Program-made: the position numbers and the translations under genes
NCBI GenBank assembly: GCA_019787685.1
Contig: JAHNUO010000012.1
Coordinates: 682,001 to 746,000 of the forward strand
DNA from: Chiua virens
Taxonomy: Eukaryota > Basidiomycota > Agaricomycetes > Boletales > Boletaceae
Length of the DNA: 64,000 nucleotides
Reading direction: 5' to 3'
In this document: one piece after another, positions 10,757 to 22,121 of the stretch
Layout of the letters: each line of letters starts with the position of its first letter
How positions within the stretch are numbered: the first letter of the stretch is position 1
Notes under the pieces: model-generated
Told to the model about the DNA's origin: nothing
The model's input: the letters and a program-made list of their open reading frames with translations, nothing else
The model's database searches: none

Positions 10757-12755
10757 CTAGTAGTACACATCATTACTGGGCCCAGCAGTGCTACTCTCAC
10801 CATACTCTGTAAAATCATATGACTCAGAGTGCCCACCTCCGAGTCCGAAGCGTGAATCTATCACTGGTACTGGCGGGAGGACAACAGTTGGCACCTTCCA
10901 TGGCGACCATGGTATATCACTTGCGGCATCTAGCATTGCCCTTCATATGACATCATTGGAGTGTACTATGATGAGAAGAAAGTAAGATACGTACATTCCT
11001 CGCTTGTGGAGCCACAATAGCTGCTCGCGCAATGTTGTACCATAGTATGAATGGTTGATTGCTTTGAGGATGCCGTCTTGGTACCCCTCAAAGTGAGAGG
11101 CATATGCCTCGGTAGAAAAATGGATGACATTGCCATGATTTGAACACTGTCCTTCGGATACTCGATGGAGCGCACAGAGGAGCTGGTAACAGATGCATAG
11201 TGAGTACTAATTTGCGGTGTGGAGTAATGAAGGACTTACTGCCACACCCAAAAGCGCGAGCATATTGATAGGTGTTGTCTCATAGCTACTGTGGAACAGT
11301 CGGATGGGTGTTAGTTTGTGTGTATACCAAAAATCCAAATGATATTCTTCGAGGATGGGATGACCAAAAAGCTTCTCAACGTCACCCTGGGTTACCAGGG
11401 TAGTACTTCAGCATGACATATCGTACTATGAGACATCCACTTATGGTTGTTTCATCCGTTTTGTGCATAAAAAAAGTTGCCAGATTGGAAGCATCCATGA
11501 TGCACTGGACATGTTGCTGCATCTGGGAGTAGTTCGGGATCTGATCAGCCATCAAGGAAATTGAACCGGCTTGTAGGTAGTCTTTCGCATAATGTTCAGC
11601 AGCAAAGGCTGCTTTCAAACGGACAGCTGATAACGATCTCACTACTTGTTGTCGCATATCATCATCAACTTCAATTGGTGCTGAGGAACGTGTCAACACA
11701 TGAACAGTTAGACCTAGTGCACTTACTGCTCTCACATGCTACACATGTGTGGTTGATGGCTTCATTGATCTTACTCTCCCACACCTTCCGAGCCTTCCCT
11801 TCACCGTGGAGCCATCCAAGGTTCAAGACCATCTGATTGACCAGCCCAATGCTGGTGTGTTTCATTATGTCGGCCAATTTGCGATCCTGCGTGGAATGGC
11901 GACTGTGCCCCACTATGGCAAGTCCTTCACTGATGGCAGAATTGAAGGATAACTAGCTAGTGGAATACAATGATGTTGGGGTGGATGGGGTGGTGGGAGT
12001 ATAACGCAGTTGTGGGTATATTTTGTTGCCGAAAGTGCGGAGTCGATTTTGGGTTGGAAGGTTTGTTGCGCCACGCCATTGCTGGTGCTGTGCCAGGACG
12101 TCAGTCGGCTGAGATACCTATCAGAGCACTTGGTTAATATTCTACTCTAATGATCAATAGATACTCACCTGCATCATTGATGCAGCTGCGCGAAGTCATT
12201 CATCAACAGAGATTTGTTCGCTGGACATCACGGTGGGCAACGTTGGCGGGTCGCTGAGGTTGGGCAAAGGGATCAGCGGAGTCTCGGGGTTAGAAGCAGA
12301 AACATCATAGGGTTGGAAAGGAACAGTGGTCGACAACAAAGAAATGTCGTGAGGTTGGAAAGGCTGAGCAACAGCTGACAGCAGGAAAGAGGACTGAAAA
12401 GAAAGAGCGGCGGCAAGCAATGATGACGAAACATCCGGGTGTTGAAAGGTTGGAATAGCGGGCGACTCGGATGATGAAGAAAAATCCTGAAAGGCAGGAA
12501 TGGCGAGTGATGAAGTATCCTGGGGCAGAAAGGCTGGAACTGTGAATGAAGAGGTTGGAGGACCTGGGTATGGGTTCCTGATAAACGGTTGGACCTGTGG
12601 AACAATGACACCAAGAGCTTCAGAGCCTCGTCCCCGAGTAGTTGCACCGCGACCCTGGGTCACTGCACAACCACGAGTTGAACTTCTTCGAGCGCCTGAG
12701 TTTTGTGGTTAGAGTGAGTGGCAAATCGTGTAAGTGGGGACTTGCCTGGAGGCAT
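10757..12755 (-). pseudogene. Plavaka companion gene 1 (DUF6532-like protein), with premature stops
   Basis: A multi-exon gene reads from ATG 12755 (MPPG) down to TAG 10757-10759. The first intron has a GC donor (CAG then GCAAGT), giving a Gly/Arg-rich start and then a Pro/Ser/Phe-rich low-complexity section. Later exons carry KLADIMKHTSIGLVNQMVLN, MRQQVVRSLSAVRLKAAF, LMADQIPNYSQMQQHVQ, EKLFGHPILEEYHLDFWY and NHSYYGTTLREQLLWLHKR. The layout resembles the DUF6532 proteins that accompany basidiomycete DNA transposons; this is a family-level judgement. Two in-frame stops, after QISVDE near 12203 and near 11950, suggest it no longer makes full-length protein. It lies opposite to the transposase. 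Confidence 0.55.
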
Positions 12756-12791
12756 GAAAGCATGATGAGGCTCGTAATCCCCAGAGTCCAG

Positions 12792-12799
12792 TTTATATA
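12792..12799 (-). promoter_or_regulatory. TATA-like box of companion gene 1
   Basis: The minus strand reads TATATAAA about 37-44 bases upstream of the predicted ATG at 12755, a usual position for a fungal core promoter. Confidence 0.4.
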
Positions 12800-12857
12800 C
12801 TAGTACGACCATCCTCAGTGAGACGTCGCCGCTGAGCCTCGAGGGTTTCTAGACTGT

Positions 12858-13085
12858 CTACACGATGTATCGATGATCGCCTAAGTGGGGCTCATGGTCG
12901 TCGAGCCCCAAGGGCCCCTACATGATGTCTCGATGATCGCCTGAGTGGAGCTCATGGTCATCGAGTCACCAAACCTCAAGGGTCTCTACATGATGTTTTG
13001 ATGATCGCCTGAGTAGGTCCGTGCCTGGGACATGGTCGTCGAGCCCCAAGGGCCCCTACATGATGTCTCGATGGTCGCCTAAGGT
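12858..13085. repeat. Tandem repeat, 60-70 bp unit, about 3.4 copies
   Basis: Units start at 12858, 12918, 12986 and 13056 (lengths 60, 68 and 70, the last one partial). Each opens with CTACATGATGT or a close variant, then GATGATCGCCTGAGT, a CATGGTCGTCGAG core and CCCAAGGGCCC. The array lies between the two minus-strand companion genes of the Plavaka element and has no coding potential that I see. Confidence 0.85.
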
Positions 13086-13340
13086 GACCTAATGATTAAT
13101 TGGTGCCCAGCATGCCGCCTAGGGTGTTGACGCCGATCAGAGAGGCCCGGGGGCTGGCTAGAGCAATGTATCAGGCTGCGATAGTAGTCATGGTGAAGGA
13201 AGATGACTGCTTGGCCTAGTTTGAGTCACGGTGCGTGTCACGGTCCCCGACTCCCACGGTTGGGTATTCCCTGCAAACGGATAATACATAGTACTAGTAG
13301 CACAGTACAAAACATATCATAAAGTACTAGTAGCATCGAG

Positions 13341-14079
13341 CTAAGAATCTTCAAAATATGAAGGAGTTGAACTCCGAGAATCATTGAAGTGGCACACATC
13401 ATCACCATTCCCAAAAAGCCCCCGCCTGCTCTCCTCATGCGTGAACAGATCTGCACACTTGAGTAATCCTACACCCTTGTGATCAAGAATGTGCTTGATC
13501 TCACCTATCTGCCACTCTGACCTCTTCAGAAAGGTCTTGGCCTCCTCACATTCATCCGTAGCCATGGAACACATCATTTGAAGTTCTCTGACACGCACAC
13601 AGTGGTACTGCAGGCGCACAGCAAAAGCATCGCGAGATGTTCGTGCAAGCTGTAACATACGGAGAGAGTGGAGATTCTCCACTTCATCTGTTCTATTAGC
13701 CGAGATCTGCATTTGTTCAAGGTGAGTGTCCAATGCAGTGAACATAGCACTATTTATTCCTCATGGTTGTCAATACCTTCTTTATTTTTTTGCGTGGTAA
13801 ATGGGGATCTAGCTCAAGAGAGCCTCGCTCATCTGATGGAGTGGTAAACTGAAGATGGGTGCACTTAGGGGCAAGTCTGTTCTCTATGTGTTGCCTTGCA
13901 ACAGGTCTCTCTTGGGGTGGAGGTGGCGGGGAGGGATGAGTCTTTGGACCCGATATTGGAGGGCTGGGTAGTGCTACTTTCGATGACGGGGGGCTAGGAA
14001 CCCTGGCTGGAGTGGACATTGGTGAGGAAGGTAAGAGACTGTCGGTGGAGGCTGTTCGTATGGAGCATATGCGGCGCAA
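13341..14079 (-). CDS. Plavaka companion gene 2, Pro/Ser-rich then coiled-coil protein
   Basis: Two abutting frames run from 14079 (or the internal ATG at 14019-14021, MSTPARVPSPP) to 13341. The first part is Pro/Ser-rich with a basic end (HLPRKKIKK). The second is helical, with LQYHCVRVRELQMMCSMATD, SEWQIGEIKHILDHKGVGLL and an acidic C-terminus. The frame changes near 13746-13750, where a very short intron or an indel is needed. The gene is divergent from the transposase, with only about 140 bases between the starts, so the two probably share a promoter region. I do not recognise a named domain. Its position suggests an element-encoded accessory protein. Confidence 0.5.
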
Positions 14080-14159
14080 GGAGGCAGTTAACTTATAAAA
14101 TTCACAGTCAGCTATACTCAGATTTCAAGTCAGTAGGCTGCAACTTGGAGGGCAAGGGT
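14022..14159. promoter_or_regulatory. Divergent promoter region between companion gene 2 and the Plavaka transposase
   Basis: About 138 bases separate the two predicted ATGs, which point away from each other. The region must hold both promoters. No TATA box of high quality was seen. Confidence 0.35.
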
Positions 14160-17100
14160 ATGGCTTCGTCTCCTTCGTCCTTCGCATTTCTATGTCCCAA
14201 CTGCTCTGCTAGCTTTCCCAGCAGTGATGCTGTGGTGCAACACTTGCCTATTTGTGTGCTGTGGGACAGCGACTGGTCTCGGTCATTGTCACAGCCTGGG
14301 AATGATAGTGAGTTTCACCTTCCACTTGCTATGAGTTTTTTAAATTCATTAATCACCTCCAGTCGATGATCTGAATAACACCGATTTTGATCAAGATAGT
14401 GAGTTACATTTTCCCCAGGCCTGCATTTCGTTTTTATACAGTTTATCATGTCCCAGCCGATTATCGATTCGATAATGATGATGATGCCCCTCCTCTGTGG
14501 AACGGTGAAGTTGATGGTATGGCTGAGGAACCCGATGATTCATTTGATGATGAGTTAAATCCTGCACATGTTCCATCGTCTGACTCTCATTCGACCACTG
14601 CACACCACACACGGATTTATCACCCAAACAAGAGTCGAACCCACCCTGGAGGCTTGAACCTTGTTCAGCGCATGGAACAAGATCAATTCGCACACATCCG
14701 AGACTCGGAGAATGTTTTTTATCCTTTTGCATCGGAGACTGAATGGGAACTTGCCGACTGGATCTCGAGCACCTCCCTCTCTCGGGATCAGATCAATGAA
14801 TTCTTACATCTGAAACATGTACGTATACTTACATGTCGACAAGAATGGCCATTGACAATCTAGCAGATGCAAGAGAATCCACCCTCATTTCGCACCACAA
14901 AGGATCTACGTGCACGAATCAAAGCACTGCCAGAAGATATGCCCTGCTGGCATTTCCAAGAGATCAAGGTGGGCCAGTATCAAACGAAGGAGCCTATGAT
15001 ACTTTACTGGCGGGATGGGCTTGAGGTTGTGAAACATCTTTTCAGCAACCCACTATTCGCTTCAAGCATGGACTTCGACCCCTATCATGAGCTTGAGAAA
15101 ACTATTAATGGTCAAGAACCAGTCTACAGTGAATTCATGAGTGCAAATCGCGCTTGGGAAATACAGGTACAATTGTGTCTTGGATTTCTCGTTCAATACA
15201 CTGATGTCTCAATCAGAGCGCTTTACCCGACGGTCACTCATTCGTCGGTGTGATTGGAGCCTCTGACAAAACACTACTGACCAGAGGCGCTGGTAACAAG
15301 GAAATGCATCCGTTTTTATTGTCAGTCGCCAATATTCACGCTCAGGTCAGAATGAAGGCTACGTCTCATGCCTTCACATTGGCTGCTTACCTCCCTATCC
15401 CAAAATTCCTCAATGTCTCTCCCACTGTCCAATCTGTCTTATCCGCCCGTGTGTATCACCTTGCAATCTCCATCGTGACACAAAATTTAAAGAGGGCAGA
15501 CCGCCATGGTGAAGTTATGTCCGATCCAAACGGTAATCTTTGAGTTGTCCACACCCCTCTGGTTGCTTGGATTACCGATTATCCTGAACAACTCTTACTC
15601 GCTTGCTTGTCATCGAAGAATTCTCCCATATTCACCACCACTGCTGAAGAGTTTGGCGAACCAGAACCCTCTCCTCCTCATCTTCAGCAACAGACACTCA
15701 ATGCTATCCAAGAAGCATGTGGAGCTTGCGATCCATGCGACATCGCCGCGTTTCATAAAGTCTCTCTCGCCTTCCGCCTCAATGGCGTTGTCCAGCCATT
15801 TTGGGCCGACTGGGGCAATGCCTGCCCATCTTCCTTCCTCACGCCGGACGCTCTTCACCAGTGGCACAAATTCTACTACAATCACTGCGTGCAATGGATG
15901 GTCAATATAATGGGAGCAGCAGAGCTCGATCAGCGCTTTGCTGTCCTCCAGCCATGGATTGGGACACGGTGCTGGCCAAATGGTATAACTACTCTCAAAC
16001 AGACAGGGGGAAAGGAACACCAGGAAATCGAGAAGCTGTTGCCTGCTGTTGTTGCTGGTGCTGTCCACCCTCATGTTCTATGTGCACTTCGTTCCATCAC
16101 AGAGTTCATATTTCTTGCTCAGCGTGTCTTCCACTACAAGGAAACCTTACATGCCCTTCGTGAGGCTCTGTGAGAGTTCCATCACCATAAATCGAGTATC
16201 CTTGCTGCGGGAGGTCGACAAGGTAAAAGAGGTTATCTTGACCACTTTCAAATCCCAAAGTTGGAATTAGCTCACCATGTCGTACCAAGTATTCGTGAGA
16301 TGGGTGCCACCTACCAATGGACCAGTGATGTTACAGAGAGATGTCACATCACCCATGCCAAACGACCATACCGCCTCTCCAATCACAGAGACTTCCATGA
16401 GCAGTGCTGTTGCTATCTTGATCATCAAGAAAAACTACGATGCTTCCGCCTCTTCATTATCCTCAAAATGGCCCAATCTCCCCTGGACGAAGAATTTGTG
16501 CACGAGGAGGGTCTGGTCCGACGTCACAGTGATCGGTCGGTTTCACAGGAGCAGTACACGACTTTCTCTAAGTCAAGCAGCCCAAGGCTCCTTTTCGCAA
16601 TTCTGCATGCTCGTGTTTCGGCCGACAACAACTGCACACTCCTCATCACTCTCCGGCCTCATTTCCCCTCACTTTCGATTAATGATGCTTGTAGGACACT
16701 TGCAATTGAGGGCCTACGCTCTGCATTGGGTGATTTCATCTCTAACCATTCATATACCAGTAGGAACGGTCGTCATCTTTCTGCACCTAACTGTTCCCTC
16801 CCATTCACCTCCCTTCATGCATGGAATAATTTTCACATTCAGCTCCGTTCAGCGCAAAACCCCAAAATGTTTTCACCACCTCAGACTGTTCAAGCCTTGC
16901 CTCCAACTACTTCTCTACCTTTCGGCCGTGCAAACACGATCCTCCTTGCTCATGAGAGCGGTGACCAAATTTCTGCTGATCCAAACAGCGAACATATGTC
17001 CATGTTGATCACTTATTGAGTCTTATTCTTACATGTTTCTAGGTTTTGTTGTTGCTCAAGTACAAGTGGTACTTTGTCCTATCAGTGATACCCCTTATCC

Positions 17101-17413
17101 TCCGCTTCTTTACGTCGAGTTCTTTGGTTTTTCGAATGCTCACTTTACAATAGTGAATGGTGTTTGTGTTGTCAAACCTGTCCCCGATTTGGAGATGTTT
17201 CTGGTTTGCTGTTGCCTCCGCAGCGATGGCCAAGCTTTGGGCGATATCATGCCATTGGATGATGTCCACCAAGTAGTCCAGCTGGTTCCCAAGTTTGGCT
17301 CGACGGTGCCAAACAATATGACCTGCGATAATAGTTTGGAAATTGGTTGAGAGTTCTACGTCAATTCATTTGCAGATAAGGAGACCTTTCATGCTATCCT
17401 TAGCTACCAGTAA
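14160..17413 (+). pseudogene. Plavaka-family transposase (CACTA-like DNA transposon), with in-frame TGA codons
   Basis: The start at 14160 gives MASSPSSF then a Cys/His module CPNCSASFPSSDAVVQHLPIC, as in Plavaka transposases. Family blocks follow: FASETEWELADWI, PCWHFQEIKVGQY, DGHSFVGVIGASDKTLLT, HPFLLSVANIHAQVRMK, IPKFLNVSP, ITDYPEQLLLACLSSKNSP, FHKVSLAFRLNGVVQPFWADW, ITEFIFLAQRV, DHFQIPKLELAHHVVP, WTSDVTERCHITHAKRPYR and RSDGQALGDIMPLDDVHQ. Introns include 14308-14362 and 14399-14456, which frame a 36-base microexon, and others near 14820-14868 and 15166-15216. In-frame TGA codons at 15541, 16171 and 17348 interrupt regions conserved on both sides; Arg (CGA) fits each place. The protein is therefore probably dead. 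It sits opposite two companion genes in one element. Confidence 0.85.
14363..14398 (+). other. 36-base microexon in the transposase
   Basis: The exon encodes DDLNNTDFDQD and is flanked by introns whose donors are identical in context (GATA then GTGAGTT). Both introns are phase 1, so skipping this exon keeps the frame. Confidence 0.6.
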
Positions 17414-18355
17414 TTCCCTCTGAGGTGTTTGTTAGATATGGTTAGATATGATTAGTACCCAATCAGATGCAATCATTTGATTTTGGTCACCGTGATTGAT
17501 AAATTGTCACCTTTTATTTTTTTTCCAGCCGGCAAACATGAAATATTTAGGTATATCATATTTCTAACGAGATTTATTCCCCAGCTCTCTCTTTATTTCG
17601 GTGTGGTGCTAACCGATGCTAAACACGACTGAGACCATTTTCTTGCCGAGGACTGGTCCTGTCGGCTAACCGTCCCACTGAAGTGGAATCCATGTAGATG
17701 GACAAGTGTAGTCCATTCTTCGGTACTTCGGTAAAACCCGACAGACGTCTCCAGTCTTCTTGTTTTGTAAGTCCTGTGATTCAAGTTATTCACCGATTGG
17801 TAGACTGATGAAATCGATGGGCCAACAGTCCTCGTTGGTTCATTTGAGTGGCATAGGTTCAGTTTCACCTGCAGTTCTTCGGCCTATTAGGTCACTTCAC
17901 AGCGTTTTGCGACGCGTTTCGGATCGACCCGCCCTCAGAATCGGCGCCTCGTGACGCACTTGAAGGGTAGACGTTCTACATCACTCCCGCGATTATAACG
18001 ACCGGATTTGAAACTTCCGATGCCCTTCGAGTTTTCTGATGTCTCTGACGTGAACTACTCCACTCGTTCAAGTCATTATCGAATATGAGTCATGATCATA
18101 TCTCCGGTACTGTCCCACCCAGGGTTGCGAAAGATGAGGGTCCTTCCGAAGCTCATTTTATTTCGCTGTCGGCGAAATCTTATACTCAGAACAAGGGTCA
18201 TTTTACAGGTATATGGAATCGCTGCCATGGTCAGTTTGTTCGAGACAGAGGTATATAAACACACCATCTCGATTCAAACAACTCAAGCACTCCTTTCCGC
18301 GGGTGCTTATCATCGGTGATCCTCCTGCCACACTTACTTCTCTGCAATTACATCT
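17414..18355. other. Right flank of the Plavaka element, no gene recognised
   Basis: AT-rich to about 17590, then short open frames on both strands with no motif. The Plavaka right end should lie in the first 200 bases, but no inverted partner of the left side was found. Confidence 0.4.
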
Positions 18356-19064
18356 ATGTTCTTTATGGGCGCTATCCCTGTGTTGGCCGGCCAGTCGCCC
18401 GAGAAACAATCTGTTGCGTCCATCTTAACCGACTTCGGTGACACACTTACACTTTTCTACCAATTGCGTCAGTAGTAAATACGCTTCAATGTTTATCGGC
18501 TTGCTGATGACGATGCCGCTCCTTAGAACGCAACAGAGGAAAACCTGACGCTTGTCATCAACAACATGCACGACGCTGTGACCACCTACCAGCAACATGA
18601 AGCTACTCCGGGGTCAAAACATCAAACGAACCACGGCTTCTGCTGATGATTCTGGCGCTTCAGAAGGATATGACGTCACTGTTCTTCTTGTCGGCAACAT
18701 CGGCGTATATTTCAAGTACCGTGGTGATGCCACGAAGTCATCTGACTGCTATACAGCTCATCTTTCAGGCTGCCAACGCCGTCCTGAGCGCGGTGGAGCA
18801 GGGCACCTTCACATTCATCTCCGGCTTGTTAACGACGCTTGGGCGAGTTTTACTTCTGGATATCACGTGTAATACGACAGGTTCTGAAGGGCCGAGTTGT
18901 CCATTAGAGGGATCGCCTTTGAATTGATTTCTGTCGAGCTTTCCTTCAAGTTGGTGACTGGGCTTTTGAAGCATTCGCTTTCCCTGCTTGAAGCCGTGTT
19001 CTCTATCATCACCAGCTTGGGTCTCGGGCCCCTCCTTGGAACCCTTTTCGCTGGCTTGCTGTAG
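18356..19064 (+). CDS. Possible small secreted/hydrophobic protein (uncertain)
   Basis: Reading from ATG 18356 gives a hydrophobic leader ending AIPVLAGQSPEKQ, as in a signal peptide, then helical sequence (LTDFGDTLTLFYQLRQ). An intron at about 18475-18525 leads to NATEENLTLVINNMHDAV. Later frames contain LIFQAANAVLSAVEQGTF and a Gly/Leu-rich end SLGLGPLLGTLFAGLL before TAG 19062-19064. The pieces lie in different frames, so further introns or indels are needed. The family is not recognised. It could be a decayed copy of a secreted alpha-helical protein. Confidence 0.3.
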
Positions 19065-19795
19065 ATACGGTCCAGCGGTTTGCTGGGGTCCCACTGTTGG
19101 TCACAGGCTAGATCAATGGTGGTGGGAACGTTCGGTGCTCGGTACAAGGCGCCGGTCGTCTCTCGAGGGTATTTTCATCAGGTTGTCGGTCATGAAGCGT
19201 CTGCACTGTCTCGTTCGATTCAATGTGGTTTTACGATTTTTATCAATCAGTATTCAATGCTGTGGACTGTTCTGCTGTTCTGACCGTGGTGTCGACAGTT
19301 GCTTGAGAGCCTTCGTACGATCAGAACTAATGACTGTTTCCAGATCTCGAAGTGTAGAGTCAGGTTTAGGAGCCAGACCACTGGGTTGGAATGTCTATGC
19401 ACTTGTTATCATGGAAATGCTTCCGACAAACACTAGGGAAATTTCTCGCTTGAATGGATCCAGATCAGTAGGCGCCTTTTTAGATGATATCTATGACTTC
19501 TCTGAATCGAACGCCTTTCTAGTTCCAGCTTTCCGCGCGCCCTGGAGTTGCCGGCGCAAGTGCGCCCCCCTCATCTGATCAGATCGATCGTTGAGTTCAC
19601 AACTTCGTGAATTCTGCTCCGAGTGCCTCGGTCCTCTTAGTGACGGTATATCCTCACCAACGGAGAAGAGGAGGTATTCCGCACCTCCGAGAGCCGCCCT
19701 GTTTGCGAGCAAGTCCATTGATTATAGCCAAGCCTCTAGTGTAAATCCGCTAGTATACATGAATAAGATCGCAGCAGCGTTCATAAATGTTGTCA
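19065..19795. other. 3' flank of the GDT1-like gene
   Basis: No gene recognised. The part nearest 19795 (about 19690-19795) is duplicated, in inverted orientation, downstream of the GDT1 pseudogene copy at about 39240-39310, so this flank travelled with the gene. Confidence 0.5.
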
Positions 19796-20744
19796 TCATA
19801 TAGCTTGCTCCGAGGTGATTGATATCGATAGTTCCTCCGTAGATCCTGTTAGAGATTGATACAGATAAATGACGCCAAAGATGAAGAAAAGACTAGCGCC
19901 TGCGAGAGTGACTATAAGGGAGGCCAAACGTATGAGCAGTGCGGTCTTGGGGTGTGGTACCGGAAGTACGAACCGTGCTTGGCGGATACCTTGTTCGAGA
20001 TCCATCGACCCGCTATGACGGCTAGACCTGTGCAAGCGGAGTGGCCAATGACCGTACCTAACGTCACGAGGTAGACGTTCTATTTAATCAGAGAACAAAC
20101 CACATGAGTACAACTTGTCATTGCACCAAGTATAAACACCCACAGTGTGTCGCGCCAAGGGCAATCGTTGCGAACTGGCTCCTATCACCCCACTCTCCCA
20201 GGAATGTCAAGAGAAAGGACTGGACGAAAACAGGGCCTAGAATGAGATTAAAAAAGTTGCGCGCCCCGTCTGCAAGGCTCGATAACTTGGTCGCCTTTCG
20301 AGGCTGAGGAGGCGGGACACTCGGCGCCTCGCCTTCTTCGAGGCGCTCCAAGGGAATAGCATTTTGCGTGGAGCCATTTTCGGTAGCGTCGTTTTCGATC
20401 TCTTCCGCCGTCTCTTTCATCTCCTCCTGCATCTTTTCGCTCTGCATCTCCCGGGCTTCCATTACCATTTTGGAGCCAAACACCAAGAACAGCACGCCAG
20501 CGGTAAAGTGGATCCATTGTTTAGGAACGAGATTGGGGAGGATGTGACCCATTTCGGCGGAGAGGAGGGACATGAGGAGCAAGGAACCAAAGGCACCTGC
20601 AAAAACCACGAGACGGGGATGGCGACTGGCAAGAATGGCCGCAATGAAAAAGGTCTTGTCGCCTATTTCGGAGAATATAATCATGAGGAATGAACTCGTG
20701 AGTGTTTGGGGTATGGAATCGGCGCCATCGTCGACTGCGGACAT
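19796..20744 (-). CDS. GDT1: GDT1/TMEM165-type Ca2+/Mn2+:H+ antiporter (UPF0016 family)
   Basis: Multi-pass Golgi/ER cation transporter. It has the two signature motifs of the family, FSEIGDKTFFIAAILASR near the N-terminus and FLGEWGDRSQFATIAL in the second half. They are separated by a charged, Glu-rich loop (MQEEMKETAEEIEND) and flanked by hydrophobic helices, ending with SLFFIFGVIYLYQSL. Exons are 20145-20744, 19974-20079 and 19796-19911, giving about 273 residues, normal for the fungal family; the last intron is 19912-19973. At the first donor one extra base (20144) lies between the exon end and the GTGGGT donor. Without it the join reads GATH then NVYLVTLG, and the pseudogene copy at 38.9 kb shows the intact junction. 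Localisation and ion specificity are taken from the yeast/human family. Confidence 0.9.
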
Positions 20745-21119
20745 CCTGGAGGCTCCTGTGCAGTGTAGTCCACATTAGCGACGCGGTCACAAAAGTGTAC
20801 ATAACAAACCTTTGCTGCGAACCGATTCAGTAAAAGTGGCCAGAAGTCGCTGGACGGCGGATGGGAAGGTTGGGAGGCCTCGTCAAGTGTCCGAAACTTG
20901 GGAACTTGAAGGGGTTTAAGCTGAGTCTTGATAGCTTTCGCGGTTACAATATAGTACGTCGGTGGCACACGTGACGTCGCTCACACACGGACTTGTCGCT
21001 CAAGCGCTCACACCCGGACCACACTTCGGCACGCGGCCCTCACTCTCAGATCTCAGGCTTGTATTGTATATAAGTACACTCTCAATAGGAAGCCATACAC
21101 TCTTATCTTTCTTGCTTAG
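20745..21119. other. Intergenic between SDR 3' end and GDT1 5' end
   Basis: Should contain the GDT1 promoter and the SDR terminator. A stretch reading GTATATAAG occurs near 21066-21074. No gene seen. Confidence 0.4.
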
Positions 21120-22121
21120 TTACAGGTAAAGGTCATCAGACCAGTCTCTGTATTTCTCTACAGTCTCGATCAAACTCTTTCCCTTCCCACTCGCCGCTTG
21201 GAGCACTCCCCTGTGAAGAGGAAGCCGGAGAGGGGGGTCCTCCATTCGAGACGCTTTCTCGAATGCAATGCAAGCCTTCTGGGGATCCCCGTCGTAGATA
21301 ACACCGGATTTGAAGAGTATGCGCCACTTGGATCCTGGCAGATCAGGACTTGTGTACGCAGGGTGGGGAGGCGCTACGTTGCTGTTTACCGTGCCGAGCT
21401 CTGTGCGGAAGGGTCCGACTTCGAGAAGAGTAATCTGTTCATGTTCAGCTTCTAGCTGTACAGGTACGCTAATCAATCTCACCTTGATATTCCAGGCAGG
21501 GTCTATCTCATTTGCAAGTGCCTCGGTCAATCCTTCCAGTGCGAATTTCCTGATCAAGGAGTGAGCTGGAGATGTGATTCCGATGACAGAACGAAATATT
21601 ACGTTGCGCTGTAGTATCCGTAACATGCGCGACTCCCGAGGCCCAATCCAGACGACACTTGGAGGAGCCTGCCGCCTTGAGGCTGGTTCACCTCTCTGAA
21701 GAATCGCACCGCCCCCCGGCTAACGCGAGCAGCACCCCAAAAGTTGACCTCGAACATGTTTCGTGCATCCGCTTCGTTGACTGACTCGAGTTCCCCGTTG
21801 ATCATCATCCCCGCATTGTTGAAGACGACATCCACACGACCGAATGCCTCGTGAGCTTTTGCAAACGCCATGGGAATCTCGTCAGGCTGACTGACGTCCA
21901 GTCCGACCACGGCAAGTTGAGTGGACGGGTATTGGCTAGCAAGATCGGACAGCGCTTCAGGCTTGCGGAGAGTCGCGACGACCCTGTGACCTTGTTTCAA
22001 GAGATACTCGGTCAAGCGGCGACCAAAGCCAGATGAGGTGCCCGTGACTGGAAGGCGTGTCATCATCATGCAGTTTCGGCGTGGACAAAGACTTACTGAA
22101 CCAGACTTTAGAATGTGACAT
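21120..22121 (-). CDS. Short-chain dehydrogenase/reductase (SDR), intact
   Basis: NAD(P)-dependent oxidoreductase of the classical SDR type. The four exons are 22097-22121, 21603-22047, 21483-21549 and 21120-21434, with introns of 48-53 bases; they give 283 residues with no frame problem. The first intron splits the cofactor motif, rebuilt as FITGTSSGFGR. NNAGMMINGELE follows, then the catalytic Ser in QVSSGLG and the YxxxK pair in YYSATKFALEGL, which is restored only by removing the second intron. EVGPFRTEL is the usual post-catalytic PG/FRTE block. The C-terminus carries PPLRLPLHRG, typical of fungal SDRs of the retinol-dehydrogenase-like group. Substrate unknown. Confidence 0.9.

Noticed and set aside
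10683..17504. Direct repeat GATTGATAAAT at 10683 and 17494 as target duplication of the Plavaka element
   Set aside because: Eleven AT-rich bases, no terminal inverted repeats next to them, and CACTA-like elements make short target duplications. Probably chance.
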